64,000 nucleotides of DNA from Linyphia triangularis (GCA_963978545.1 OZ021723.1:10776593-10840592), one strand, 5' to 3'. Shown: positions 1-11,739, counted from the first letter of the stretch. Notes: generated by a model from the letters alone, not told the origin. Numbers and translations: made by a program.

Positions 1-176
1 CATTCCCCAAGGTTTTTTTCACTTTGATGATACTAAGCAGCGCAAAATCATGTTTCAAATAAATTGAAATTGTCGTGAATTGAAACTGGTTCATAAAAAA
101 ATAATAAAAAATAAATTTAAAAAAAAAGGTTAGTGCGCTTTCCATTTTGATTCAATTAATGACTTTTTTATTTCAT
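1..176. other. Left edge, no gene seen
   Basis: AT-rich sequence with short A runs. I see no coding potential, structured repeat or RNA gene in it. Confidence 0.5.
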
Positions 177-1103
177 TTATTACTTTCAATTATCCATATG
201 TATAAATAGGGTAATAAAAGTATAGTATTCGGTCAAATAAATTAAAAAATTAAAATTAAAAAAAAAAAAAATTAAAAAAAAAAAATTAAAAAAAAATTTT
301 AAAAAAAAAAATTAAAAAAAAAAAATTAAAAAAAAAAAAATTTAAATTAAAAAAAAAATTAAAAAAAAAATTTAAAAAAAAAATTTTTTTTAAAAAATTA
401 AAAAAAAAAAAACACGATTTGATTTTTTTTTTTGCATTTTTTCACGTTTTGGAACATTCTGCTTTCAAAAAAGTGATCTAGAAAAAATGTCTGTCTGTGT
501 GTATGTGTGTACGTGGCCAGCGTCACTTCCGAACACATTGACCTACGATGTTCAAATTTGGTGTGCGGGTTGGTGATGACACAAGGACCTACCATAAAAG
601 TTTTCGTCCAAATCGCGCACGCTCATAGAGTAGCTGCGATTGAAAAAATTATTGTTTTCAGTAATTTCTAAAAAACGTCTCTAATGATTTAGTTCAAAAT
701 CGCTGTGTTAATGCCTCTTAAGGTGCTCCAGCCCCCCCCCCCCCCTCCTCAAAAATTCCAGTAAAAATCCTTTAATAGAGTAAAAAGTTGAAAACGATTA
801 CTTTTAACAGAGTTTCCTTTCCTTGAGCATAGCCTCATCAACGATCTCTTTTTCTTCTATGCTCAGTTTTACTTTTCGGTAATTTTTATATTGTACTTAC
901 TTATAAGTCATAGCACCAAAGTCATCATTTTGGCGGAGTTTTTTTTTTTTTAAAGACCCATACTTGAATTATCGCAAAAAACATCGCCAAACTGGCTATT
1001 TTTACTAAATGAATGATGAAAATATAAAAATGGTAAATGACACAAATCCACGTCAGTATTATAATGTAATCGAAAGTTGTTCTATGTTCCACAACCCTAG
1101 TTT
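177..1103 (+). repeat. Dispersed repeat family R1, copy 1
   Basis: The opening (mentioning a pentad-like run ending in tattcggtcaa), the middle (gatgttcaaatttggtgtgcg near 550) and the end (aaatgacacaaatccac near 1035) recur in the same order and strand at 15227-15963, and a partial copy lies at 43900-44345. An A-rich stretch at 241-411, with units of A runs broken by TT, expands this copy. There is no intact ORF; the copies diverge by many substitutions, so this is an old non-coding interspersed repeat. Its class is unknown. Confidence 0.7.
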
Positions 1104-1712
1104 TATTAAATGTGATTTATAATAGGAAAATTAAAAAAAAAAGAAAATTCAACCTCCCTCAAAGTTTTATTTTTATTAAATTTGTTCTTCAAATGTGCAA
1201 AAATAACCCGAGATTCGGCACAAACGAGTTTTCAATTGCTTTTCCAAGTATAATAGCTTTGCACTATTGAAAACACCGTTATTTAAGTTTAGACAGCATA
1301 GAAATGACTTTTAAATGACACAAAAAAAAAAAAAATTGTAGAATGAAATAAATTATTGATGCTTCGCCAAGTTTGATAGTTTCATTACATGCAGTGTATA
1401 AACACGTATAGAAAAAGGTCTAGGATACAAAATTCTAAAATAATTTAAAATGTTTCTTTCTGAAAAAAAAAAAAAATTAAATCATTAAATTCTTTGAAAT
1501 GGCAACTTCACAAAATTCCTTCTGCACCGAAATGATTTGATATCCCCCCCCCCCTTTTTTTTTTATTTGTTCCTTTTTTTACTTCAACCTGTTCCAGAGA
1601 GGTTTTTCTCTCACATATGTACGAGAAGGCAGGTGCTAGTTCACAAAGTCCTTCCTTTCCACTCCCAGCCGGGAGATCAACCAACCAACCAATCATTAAA
1701 ACGTAGTTTTTC
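1104..1712. other. Non-coding spacer
   Basis: AT-rich with homopolymer runs of A, C and T (for example the C/T run near 1545-1570). No gene or recognised repeat was found here. Confidence 0.4.
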
Positions 1713-1723
1713 AATAACAAGGC

Positions 1724-1902
1724 GCCGATCGAACGGCATAGTGGTTAGCGTGCTAGCTTCTAGACCGCGAGGTTGTGGTTTCGAGTCCCGTGTAAGGTAT
1801 GGGTGTTTGTAAATGTATGTTGGCTTGTCTAATGACGAATGTTTCGGCGCAGTGTAGCCCTCGTATTGCTGACGGCGCCAGATAATCTGAAAACAACCAA
1901 CC
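1724..1902 (+). mobile_element. tRNA-derived SINE, copy 1
   Basis: The 5' end is tRNA-like: box A (atagtggttagcgtg) at about 1739-1753 and a slightly decayed box B (ggtttcgagtccc) at about 1776. A family-specific body follows (mutual landmarks: ttcggcgca, ggcgccagataatctga) and it ends in a caaccaacc tail. An 11-bp target duplication, aataacaaggc, flanks it at 1713-1723 and 1903-1913, proving insertion by target-primed retrotransposition. It has no coding capacity and would depend on a LINE. Confidence 0.92.
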
Positions 1903-1913
1903 AATAACAAGGC

Positions 1914-2332
1914 AATACTAATTTTATAATTATAGTTAGCTTATTTTAATCAAAGTAAATACAGTTCTAAATTCAAATGAGGTATCATTATATGAAGTTA
2001 AGCAATGAATTTACCATAATGTTATTATGAAAGCACTTTTCGAGCAGAACCTTCAAGGAATTTTAGCTTGAATTTCAAGTTGAATTTTATGTAAGTTAAT
2101 TATTCTTACCGAGACCTTCAAACTGATATATGGCGTATGTCTGTAGCATTAATAGTTGTGGTTTAAGGAATCACTAATACACGTGTAATTGTTCATTACG
2201 ATTCTACCTTACGTGGATTCTCCGAATTTCGAAATGGAAACTTGTCTAGATGAGACCTTTCATTTGATATATTGCATGTGTCTGCGAAAGTTGAAATTAG
2301 ACAGACGGACAGATAATTTTCAAAAGCTATTT
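1914..2332. other. Spacer before BEL element 1
   Basis: AT-rich sequence without a supported gene. It contains a short acagacggacaga motif near 2320 of the kind common in arthropod interspersed repeats. Confidence 0.35.
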
Positions 2333-2337
2333 ACTAC

Positions 2338-2664
2338 TGTCGGAAATAAGCGAACATGTAAACTTATTTTAATTTTAATTACACCCAAGAACTTTAAGGT
2401 GTGGCGTCATTTTTACAATGAATATAAATTTGTATAATTTTAGTTTTTAGTTTAGTTTAAATGGCAACAATGATTAATGTTCTGTTGTTCTTTTTTAACT
2501 TATTTAGAATAAGCCATTTTTTTTAGTTGCCTTTGTGAGAGTTGGATTAATAGAAATGTCGAATATTAAACTCGTTAATTATTTTTCTTAATTGAGTCTG
2601 ATCTTGATCTTGACATAACAGACTACGACACAGAAGTAGTGAAAATTAGTCGGAATTTACGACA
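2338..2664 (+). repeat. 5' LTR of BEL element 1
   Basis: 327 bp, TG...CA ends with an inverted TGTCG/CGACA terminus. Paired with 8179-8507. It is preceded by the 5-bp duplication actac. Confidence 0.95.
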
Positions 2665-2666
2665 TT

Positions 2667-2684
2667 TGGCATCCCTGCCGGGAT
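2667..2684 (+). promoter_or_regulatory. Primer-binding site of BEL element 1
   Basis: Starts TGGCATCCCTGCC two bases after the 5' LTR. The TGG opening complements a tRNA CCA end. The same 13 bases sit at the corresponding place in the second BEL element (56799-56811, minus strand), which suggests the same tRNA primer. I did not assign the tRNA species. Confidence 0.75.
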
Positions 2685-2754
2685 TCGAGATTGGACTTTG
2701 CGTAAGTAAGAACAATTGATTTTTAACGTTTTTTATTGAATCGTCTGCAACAAA

Positions 2755-5700
2755 ATGGAAATGATATTTAAAGTAAAGGGATTAAAAAAAGAAGATTTAA
2801 AATCAGTAGCTGAAGATTTAGGAGAAATTATATCGCCAGAAATGAATATCTCTGATATAAGAACAAGAATTATGGAAAACCAAGCGGCGAAAGACGATCC
2901 GGAATTTATTAAAGAACTTCCCACAACGGCGGTAACTGAAAGGAAAACTCAATTTGAATTAAGAAATGCTCAAGAAGAAAAAGAATTTGAGCTAAGAAAA
3001 GCTCAAGAAGAAAAAGAATTTGAGCTAAGAAAAGCTCAAGAAGAAAAAGAATTTGAGCTAAGAAAAGCTCAAGAAGAAAAAGAATTTGAGCTAAGAAAAG
3101 CTCAAGAAGAAAAAGAATTTGAGTTAGAAAAAGAAAAAATAGAAGCTAAAAAAGCAATTGATTTGGCAAAACAAGAAAATGAATTGAAAATTGAATTGGC
3201 GAGAATGCAAGTTGCCAATCCAAACCTTGTTAATATTCAAGCTGTTTCTAATGAAGATTTTAATTCTAAAAGAAGATTTACATTACCCAAGCTGGAATTT
3301 AGAAAATTTGGAGGAGATATAAAAGAATGGTTGCCGTTCTGGGGACAATTCTGTAACATCCACAATGACGAAGACATCGCAGCCGAAGATAAGTTTCAAT
3401 ATTTAGTTCAGGCAACAGTTGCCGGTTCTAGAGCAAGAGAAGTCATTGACAGTTTTCAACCAAGCGGTGAAAATTACTTTAAGGCTGTCGATTGCTTGAA
3501 AACTCGATTCGGTAAGGAAGATCTTTTGATTGAAGTGTATGTGAGAGAATTGTTAAAATTAATCATATCTGTGCAAACCAAAGAACAACCATCTATCACT
3601 TATTTATATGATAAACTTGAATCGTATATGAGAGCACTTGAAACATTAGGTGTTACTACTGATAAATGTGCCTCAATACTTTATCCAATGGTAGAGTCTT
3701 GTTTTCCACAAGATTTTTTAAAAGCTTGGAATCGAAGTGCAACCTCTCATTCTAAAACTGAAGCTAAAGGAAGATTAGACGATTTGATGAATTTTTTGAA
3801 AAGCGAGGTTGAAGGAGAAGAACGAATCACACTGGCTATGGCTGGATTCGGATTAACAAAGGATCAAGAAGTAAAGCACAGTAAAAGGAGAGTTGGTGAA
3901 AATGCAAATAAGATACCAACCGCGTCATCTTTGCTGACAACAGATGACAGAAGGTTACTTTGTGTATTTTGTGGAAAGTCTCACAAAAGTCATGAATGCA
4001 GGAATGCTCCTAACATGCCATATGATGAAAAGAAAGCTATTTTAATTAAGAAGAACTTGTGTTTCAAATGTTTACGTTCAAATCACCATGCCCGTTCATG
4101 TATGATGGTTCACATCAAATGTTCGAAATGCGGTCGAGGACATAATACAGTTATGTGTTATGGAAAGCGAGACAATTCCAGTGTTACTAAAGGAGCATCC
4201 AATGAGGAAACAAGTAATACAGTCTCTGACAATAATAGTAGTGTTTTATCAAACCAAACGGATGAAATGGATGTTGTTCTTCAAACTCTGAACGTACGAA
4301 TAGGCAACGGTAATAAAGAAATAGTAATAAGAGCAATGATTGATACCGGATCTCAGCGATCATATGCTACGCAAGAAATAATAGAAGCGTTGAATATTGA
4401 GCCAACTAAAGAAGTTAAGATTGTCCATACGCTCTTTGGTGGTTGGTAAGCAAACTGAAGAAGAAACTCATAAAGGATATTTATTGAGCTTAAGCAATTT
4501 GGAAAATACGTTCAAGTGTCGAATTGAAGTATTAGACCAGAGGAAGATTTGTAATGAAATAGCTCGAGCACCATTTGGAGATTGGATTACTGAAATGGAA
4601 CATCTGAATATGTATATCACTGATAGAGAAGACAAATGTAGATGCACAGACAGCAAGATTCACTTGTTAATTGGAGCAGATGTAGACGGAAAATTGTTAA
4701 CAGGTAAATTACATCATTGCAAATCTGGATCTGTTGCTATCCATACGAAATTAGGATGGACTCTGATGGGAAAGATTCCTCGAGCTCAAGCTAGAAGCGA
4801 GAACAGTGTTTTTTCTGTAACTTCGCTTCTCACTCACAATTTAGAAAATATATGGAAATTAGATCTTATAGGTATTTCAGAGTCTCCAATCGACAAAAGC
4901 GAAGAATTATTAAGAGAAGAAACTGTTGCTCACTTTCAACGAACTGTGAGAAGAGACTTTGAAGGAAGATATGAAGTTGCGTTGCCCTGGATACATGAAA
5001 AAGACAATCTGGTAAAAAACAGAGACGTGGCAGAGAAAAGACTTTGCATAACGAAAAAGAAACTTGAAAATTCTGGGCACTCAAATGAGTATGGAGCTAT
5101 TTTTCAAGATTGGTTGTCAAATGATATTATAGAGCGAGCACCCGAAGTTTCGAGTAAGGGAGTTCATTACCTTCCACACAGAGCTGTCATAAAAGAGAAC
5201 AGTAAGAGCACTAAGATACGACCTGTATTGATGCATCGTCAAAAAAGAAAGGTATGTTATCACTCAACGATTGTTTGGAGAAAGGCCCGAATATGGTGGC
5301 AACTATTCCTTCCTTGTTGATCAAATTCAGATTAAAAGCCGTAGCAGTAACATCGGACATAGAGAAAGCATTCCTCCAGATTGGTGTTCGTGAAACTGAT
5401 CGAGATTTCTTACGATTTCTTTGGTATGATGAAGAACAGAATATAATAGAATATAGGCATAAGAGGGTTGTATTTGGAGTGACATCAAGTCCATTTCTTT
5501 TGAATGTGACATTGAATCATCATTTAGAAAACTCACCTGAAGAACTTCAAGAAACTGCACAGCACTTAAAATCATCTTTCTATGTAGACAATTGTATTGC
5601 TAGCTTCGATAACGTGGAAGAAATGGAGAAATTTGTCTTGGAATCTCGCGTCCTTTTATCAAGTGCTCAATTTAATTTAAGAGATTGGACCAGTAACGCA

Positions 5701-8124
5701 TACTCCAGAGTTCTAGATCAAACAGACGTAGAAACAACTAACCTACTTGGACTGGTTTGGAACATCAATGACGACACTTTATCTTGTGCAGTTAAAGATT
5801 TTGATTGTGAAGGAGTTCTGACTAAACGGAAAGTACTATCCGTATCTAGCAGCATATTTGATCCTATTGGTTATACAAGTCCTGTGATGCTTATATGTAA
5901 AATAATTTTGCAAAAAACGTGGACACTGAGACTATCTTGGGATACTGACTTACCTGAAGATATTTCAAAGGACTTTAGAAAATGGCTGAAGACTTTATCA
6001 AAGCTACAAGAAATAAGAGTTCCAAGATGTCTTCTAAACACTAGAAAGAAAGTGATGCAATTACATGTGTTTTGTGATGCGTCACAAAATGCTTATGCAA
6101 CCTGTATATTTTTGAGATCTGAAACTGAAGACCAAATTGAATGTTCATTAGTTCAAGCTCGTAGTCGAGTTGCCCCTTTAAAGAAGATTTCAATTCCAAG
6201 ATTAGAACTGCTATCTTGTCTTATAGGAGCCAAGCTAGCGCACAAGGTTATTGTTGATCTTGGTTATGAAGATATGCCTATTATCTGCTGGTCAGACTCT
6301 GCAAATTGTTTGTATTGGATAAAACGGAATGGAAATTGGAGCACTTTTGTCATGAATAGAGTTCAGGAAATTAGAAGATTAACCAGCTCTGACAACTGGA
6401 GACATGTCGCTAGAGTTGCGAATCCAGCTGATCTACCATCTCGAGGATGTTCTGCGGAGAAGTTACTCCAGTTGAAATGGTGGGAGGGACCTCAATGGTT
6501 GCGAAAATCGGAAGATGAATGGCCCACCTCAGATGCTTTTCCAAATATGGACATAATAACAGCGGAGAAGAAGAAGACGATTGTTGCTGCTACAAATACC
6601 AGTACAGAAAAATTCGAATTCTTCTCACGAATATCCTCATTCAAAAAGATCACCAGAGTCATGGCATGGATTATACGTTTTATCAAAAATTGCAAGAGAT
6701 CACATGAAAGGGTTGCCGGGGAACTGTTAGTAGTTGAAGTGAAGTATGCAGAAACAGTTATTTGGAGACAAGTTCAGAAAGAGAGCTTTGAAGACGATCA
6801 AACCTTTAACTTCCAGACATATTTGGACACAGATGGTCTATTAAAAGTAAAATCAAGGATATCTACGAGAGAAGACCTCGAAGCTTTTAAATATCCAGTG
6901 CTTTTACCTTCGAAACATCAACTTGAAGAGAAAGTTATTTTTGAAGAGCATGTTGTCAATTGCCACGCAGGAGTTCAAGTGATGGTGACAAAACTACGAG
7001 AGCGTTTTTGGATAATTAAGAGTAGGAAAACAATTCGACAAGTTACAAGAAAGTGCATTAGATGTGCGAGGTTTACAGCAATTCCTTTAAATGTAGATGA
7101 AGCTCCTTTGCCTGAAGATCGTGTGCGAGAAGCTCATATTTTTGAAGTGATTGGAGTCGATTTATGTGGGCCCATGCATTTGAAGAACCAAACCAAATGT
7201 TGGGCTGTCCTGTTCACTTGCGCAGTATACCGAGCTGTTCACATCAAATTAGTAACGTCTTTGACAACTGATAGCTTCATTTTAGCTCTAAGGAGGTTTA
7301 TCTCAAGAAGAGAACGACCCTCAACTATTTACTCAGACAACGGAACGAATCTAGTAGGGACATCTAATGCATTTCAAGTTGTGAATTGGGAAAAAATACA
7401 AGAAGTTGCTGCAATCAAAAAGATTCGATGGAAATTTAATCCATCCCCTTGGCGGGGAGGATTTTGGGAGAGGTTGATTGGCATGCTTAAAAGAATTCTT
7501 CGAAGAGTAATTGGCAATGCCTGTTTACAACATGAAGAGCTATACACAGTTTTATGCGAAGCAGAGAGTTTAGTCAACTCTAGACCATTGACCTATGTCT
7601 CTGAAGACGAGAGTTATTTAGTGGTGCTATCACCATCGATGTTTTTGAATGAAATCGAAGAAACTGGAATGGCAGACCTTGATGAAGTAGATGCTAAGAG
7701 GCTGAATAGAAGATTTGCCTACAGACTAAATCTCAGAAAGGAGTTACGGAAACGTTTCAGAATTGAATATCTGGGGCAGTTGAGAGAACACTACAAGGTT
7801 AGAAAAGTGCAACAAGTGGAAAAGGGAGACATCGTTCTAGTAGGCGATACCAACATTAGAAAACAAAGTTGGCCTCTAGCTAGAATTTTGGAGCTGTATC
7901 CAGGGAAAGATGGAAAGGTTCGAATTGCCAAAGTGAAAACGAATTCTGGAACATTTTTGCGACCGCTGCAACGATTGTACCCACTTGAAGTTCAGAAAAC
8001 TGAACAATCTTCTTTTCAGGAAAGAGAGTCACAACCTGGAACCATCGACGCAGCACGCAAAGATAACAACCTAAGAACAAGACGTGGACGACGTATAAGA
8101 CTTCCAAATCGTTTAAACTTGTGA
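2755..8124 (+). pseudogene. BEL/Pao gag-pol, broken by two frameshifts
   Basis: The coding region runs in three pieces. Piece 1 (2755-4449, 564 codons) has a charged coiled-coil start with an internal 11-residue repeat, a DUF1759-type gag domain (KFGGDIKEWLPFWGQF), Cys/His knuckles (CVFCGKSHKSHEC, then CFKCLRSNHHARSC) and the aspartic protease motif MIDTGS. The frame shifts near 4440. Piece 2 runs to about 5230, where a second shift, probably a single-base loss, restores frame 1. Piece 3 to 8124 carries the reverse transcriptase (SDIEKAFLQ; YVDN in place of YVDD), RNase H (FCDASQNAY), integrase zinc region and DDE core (VDLCGP, YSDNGTN, WERL), and a DUF5641-like C-terminus. All catalytic motifs survive, so inactivation comes from the frameshifts alone. 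Compared with element 2, a few residues are also missing before the GGFWERL motif near 7450. Confidence 0.93.
2968..3132 (+). repeat. 33-bp in-frame tandem repeat in BEL-1 gag
   Basis: Five consecutive 33-bp units beginning at 2968, 3001, 3034, 3067 and 3100, the middle ones identical by eye. Each encodes the charged 11-mer AQEEKEFELRK, predicted to extend an N-terminal coiled coil. The second BEL element in the window lacks it. Confidence 0.92.
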
Positions 8125-8178
8125 ATAACTTTTATTTGACTTTTGAAGTATTTAAAAGATCAAAGGAATCATGAAAAA

Positions 8179-8507
8179 TGTCGGAAATAAACGAACATGT
8201 AAACTTATTTTAATTTTAATTACACCCAAGAACTTTAAGGTGTGACGTCATTTTTACAATGAATATAAATTTGTATAATTTCAGTTTTTAGTTTAGTTTA
8301 AATGGCAACAATGATTAATGTTCTGTTGTTCTTTTTTAACTTATTTAGAATAAGCCATTTTTTTTTAGTTGCCTTTGTGAGAGTTGGATTAATAGAAATG
8401 TTGAATATTAAACTCGTTAATTATTTTTCTTAATTGAGTATGATCTTGATCTTGACGTAACAGACTACGACACCAGAAGTAGTGAAAATTAGTTTGAATT
8501 TACGACA
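8179..8507 (+). repeat. 3' LTR of BEL element 1
   Basis: 329 bp, matching 2338-2664 apart from about nine substitutions and two one-base insertions. Followed by the duplication actac at 8508-8512. Confidence 0.95.
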
Positions 8508-8639
8508 ACTACGTTAGCATAGTGTATAGAAGGTTGAATGAAAAATATATTGCAAATTACTCAAACCTAGCTCTTTGATATATATAGTGTAGCATGTGCA
8601 AGTCTTTGAAGATATCTTTTAAGTTTTTCTTTCCACCTA

Positions 8640-9660
8640 TTGGTTAATAGTATAAAGGTTATTTATGCAACTACATTCTTTTTGTCAATAGTCCAATTAG
8701 AATGTCAAAACTACTTGTGTTGAAAATTTCAAAACTGTTGCCCAAGTAGAAATCGTTTTGTAAAATATATGTTAATTAATTAAAAATATTAATTAAAAAA
8801 GATGTAGATAAAAAATTTAAAATTCTGTTATTCAAAAGTCCAATTAGAAGGCCAAAAGTACTTATGTTGAAAATTTCAGAGCTGTAGCCCTATTAGAAAT
8901 CGTTCTGTAAAATATTTTTTAATTAATTAAAAAAGAGCTAAACAAAAAATTTAAAATTCTGTTTTTCGAAAGTCCCATTAGGAGGCCACAACTATTAATG
9001 TTGAAAATTTCAGAGCTGTAGCTCTATTAGAAATCGTTTTGTTAAATATATATTAATTAATTAAAAAATTAATTAAAAAAGAACTAAATAAAAATTTAAA
9101 CTTCTGTTTTTCAAAAGTCCAATTAAAAAGCCAAAACTACTTATGTTGAAAATTTCAGAGCTGTATCCCTATTAGTAGTCGTTTTGTAAAATGTTTATTA
9201 ATTAATTAAAAAAGAACAAAATAAAAATTTTAAATTCTGTTTTTCAGAAGTCCAGTTAGAAGGTTAAAACTACTTATGTTGAAAATTTCAGAGCTGTATC
9301 TCTATTTGAAGTCACTTTTTAAAAAAATTAATTAAAAAATAACTAATTAAAATTTTAACATGATTATTCTGTTTGGCAGGTATACAATTAGAATGCCAAA
9401 ACTTCTTATGTTGAAAATTTCAGAGCTGTAGCCCTATTAGAAATCGGTTTTTAACATATTTATTAATTAATTAAAAAAAATTTAAAAAATGTATTAAACA
9501 AAAACTAAATAAAAATTTAAATTTCCGTTTTTCAAAAGTCCAATAAGAAGGCAAAAACTGCTTATGCTGAATATTTCAGAGATGTAGCCCTATTAAAAGT
9601 CGTTTTGAAAAAAAAATTGTTAATTAATTAAGAAAATTAATTAAAATAAAACTAATGTGC
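8640..9660 (+). repeat. Diverged tandem array, 132-156 bp units
   Basis: The landmark gaaaatttcagagctgta recurs at about 8732, 8869, 9003, 9148, 9281, 9413 and 9569. Each unit also contains a ttaattaattaaaaa block and a caaaagtccaattagaagg block. There are about seven units with substantial divergence, so it is an old satellite-like array or an array inside a transposon. Non-coding. The stretch 8513-8639 before it holds nothing recognisable. Confidence 0.88.
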
Positions 9661-9689
9661 ATTTTCTTTCTTTTTTTTTTTTTTCTTTT

Positions 9690-10080
9690 TTTTTTTCAAT
9701 TTTCAATCAAAGTTCCGCTGTTAGACGTTGGCTAGAAAACGATTCAATCGGCTCAAATTGAATGTGACGTCAAGACTACCCAAACATCTTGGCTTGAAAT
9801 ACGGCAGCGGGAACCAGTTTTGCAAGTTTCTCGCAAATCCCGCTAACCTGTAAGGGATATGGCAATGGTCTACTGACGCCAACTATTTCAACGTCAACTA
9901 TTTAGCAGAAACCATACTATAACATTGAAACGGAAGGATTCTTGACGTCACAGATTTTGTTATGTGTTTTGATCGGATTGGTTTTGGCTCGGTTTTGGGG
10001 TATTTTCTTTTCTTAATATTCAAATAACTAATTTTTTTTAAAGAACATTTGTTTAAATATTTGGAATAAGAAAGAAATTC
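9690..10080 (+). repeat. Dispersed repeat family R2, copy 1
   Basis: This roughly 390-bp segment (landmarks gtgacgtcaagac, aagtttctcgcaaatcccgc, gcaatggtctac) is present in the opposite orientation at 20835-21195, inside a foldback element. It has no coding capacity. Both copies contain TGACGTCA-like motifs. Probably internal sequence of a DNA transposon, but the class is unproven. Confidence 0.7.
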
Positions 10081-10084
10081 ATAT

Positions 10085-10975
10085 TGTTGCGTTGTACGGG
10101 TTCGAAAGATTTGAAGCCAAAATCAGATCAAAACTTGCAGAAATTTATTCAAAAATAACTCTTCACAGTTCTCTTACAGCTCCGGAACTTCTCTTTCTAG
10201 TAGACACAATACAGCTCTTTTCACCTCAATAGAGCACAAAACAGCAGTTAAAAACTTGACAAACAACTGCTAAATCGCCGCAAAAGACAATTCAATACAG
10301 TTCGCTCAGTATCTCCAGTCAACTAATTCAGTGACTCAAAATCCAAGAACTACTCAAGTAAGGAATACAGCTCTCACAATGAAAGTTGAAAGACAACTAA
10401 CTCAGTGATTCAAAATCAACTAACTTCAGTCAACTATCGGACTCAGCTAACAACAAGCTCCGTGACTCAAAATCAGTCAACTAACTAACTACTGACTGCA
10501 TCACCCGCTCTCCCTGAGCTTTTATAGGGTGACCTGAGAACATACGTGAACCTTCTTGAAACTCCCAGAGGTAGATGTCTGGAGAACTTTCCAAAAAGTA
10601 GTCGAAAAGTCCATACATGTATATGGGGATACATGTACCCATACATGTACCGAAAATGTCGCCAAATGGTCGCTAAGTTTTGCGACATTTGGCGATTTCT
10701 CGCCAAATTTGGCGACAAAAATTAGTCGCCAAAGCCGTCGCCAACTTGGCTCTATCTCGCCAATTTGGCGAGATTCCCATTACCATAATGTTAAATGCCC
10801 TGCCCCTTGAAACTCGCTTCCCAGAGTTACCTCTGTAAAACCCGCTATCAAGCATTGGGAGGCTCATTGCTGGGAAACAAACCATTGCATTGCCTTATGC
10901 GAAATGTACAGAAATTTTATCTATTCACAAAATTAGCACTACGAAATATTTACAAATATACAAAAATTCGTAACA
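10085..10975 (-). mobile_element. Solo LTR, family L1, copy 1 (891 bp)
   Basis: Read on the minus strand it begins TGTTACGAATTTTTG and ends in GCAACA. A 4-bp duplication atat flanks it at 10081-10084 and 10976-10979, as for Gypsy-type elements. A second copy with the same ends lies at 36496-37274. Orientation follows from the TATA-like and AATAAA motifs on the minus strand. The upstream part (plus-strand 10655-10775) is packed with TCGCCAA/TTGGCGA motifs and short palindromes. No internal region remains, so it is a recombination-derived solo LTR. Confidence 0.88.
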
Positions 10976-11161
10976 ATATATATAAACTAATTTTACTCGT
11001 TTTAAAAAATTCGGGAATCGTCCATAGTAAAAAATACTGCATGCAACACATGTGAAAATTCTTTTTCACACTCGGGAAAATTATTTGACTCCTGCTATTG
11101 CACTCTTCAAATAAGCGTTTTACCGAAAAAGTATTATTTTCCCCACTAGTTGCATAAATAA

Positions 11162-11627
11162 TGTTGCACAAATTGTCTGTATATATTGTAAATAGTGACG
11201 TATTATTTTAAAATTCTATTGTAATTTATTTTTATCTTATTTTATTTATTAATTAATAGCGATTATACAAGTTAGAAAAAGGTGGCAACACCTAAAGCAA
11301 TCGAGAAGTTTCGAGATATTTCGTTTCCGATGAATTGGCTGGAAATTTCGAGAATGTCTCACGCGCTTGTATATAAAAGACTGGAGAACGGGAAAGTTTT
11401 CAGATTGACTTTGGACTTCGATGAAAGCGTATCGCTTTGTTTACCTGTTGGAGTGAGCTTGTATAATCGCTGTATTCGAAGTTGTTTTTGCTAAAGCTTG
11501 TGTTGAAGCTTGTGAGCGATTACACTGTTGCCTGTGGATAAATTTTGTGAGTTTTCTGAAGAGAGAATAAATATTTTTATACTGTAAAAACTGTGCCATC
11601 ATTGCCTCAGCGGAAAAATTCGTAACA
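11162..11627 (+). mobile_element. Solo LTR, family L2 (466 bp)
   Basis: Begins TGTTGCACAAATTG and ends AATTCGTAACA. A 4-bp duplication ataa flanks it at 11158-11161 and 11628-11631. It shows a core promoter (tatataaaag at 11370-11379) and a poly(A) signal (aataaa at 11566-11571) in the order expected for U3-R on the + strand. Its ends resemble those of family L1 but the interior does not. Confidence 0.85.
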
Positions 11628-11739
11628 ATAACTATTTGTTGTACATTATTTTTTTCCCCAATATTTAGTGACTTCGCTTCGTACTGTCATTACTGTAAAG
11701 GGTGAGTGAAAAAGTTGCAATACTTTATTTCTTTATGTT

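Larger units (their letters stand above)
2338..8507 (+). mobile_element. BEL/Pao LTR retrotransposon 1, slightly decayed
   Basis: Complete element of 6170 bp bounded by two direct LTRs (2338-2664 and 8179-8507) that both begin TGTCGG and end CGACA. A perfect 5-bp target duplication, actac, lies at 2333-2337 and 8508-8512. Between the LTRs are a primer-site-like sequence, a gag-pol coding region of the Pao type and a short purine-rich stretch before the 3' LTR. By eye the LTRs differ at about nine substitutions and two single-base indels, near 3%, so the insertion is not recent. Two frameshifts in the coding region make it non-autonomous. Confidence 0.95.

Noticed and set aside
1724..1800. Functional tRNA genes at the SINE heads (also at 16946, 20372, 34752, 34945)
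   Set aside because: Each is followed by a conserved non-tRNA body and tail, and most have target duplications, so they are SINE promoters and not tRNA genes.
8124..8178. An env-like gene after BEL-1 pol
   Set aside because: Only about 55 bp separate the stop from the LTR; likewise BEL-2 has under 170 bp. Neither element carries an envelope-type frame.
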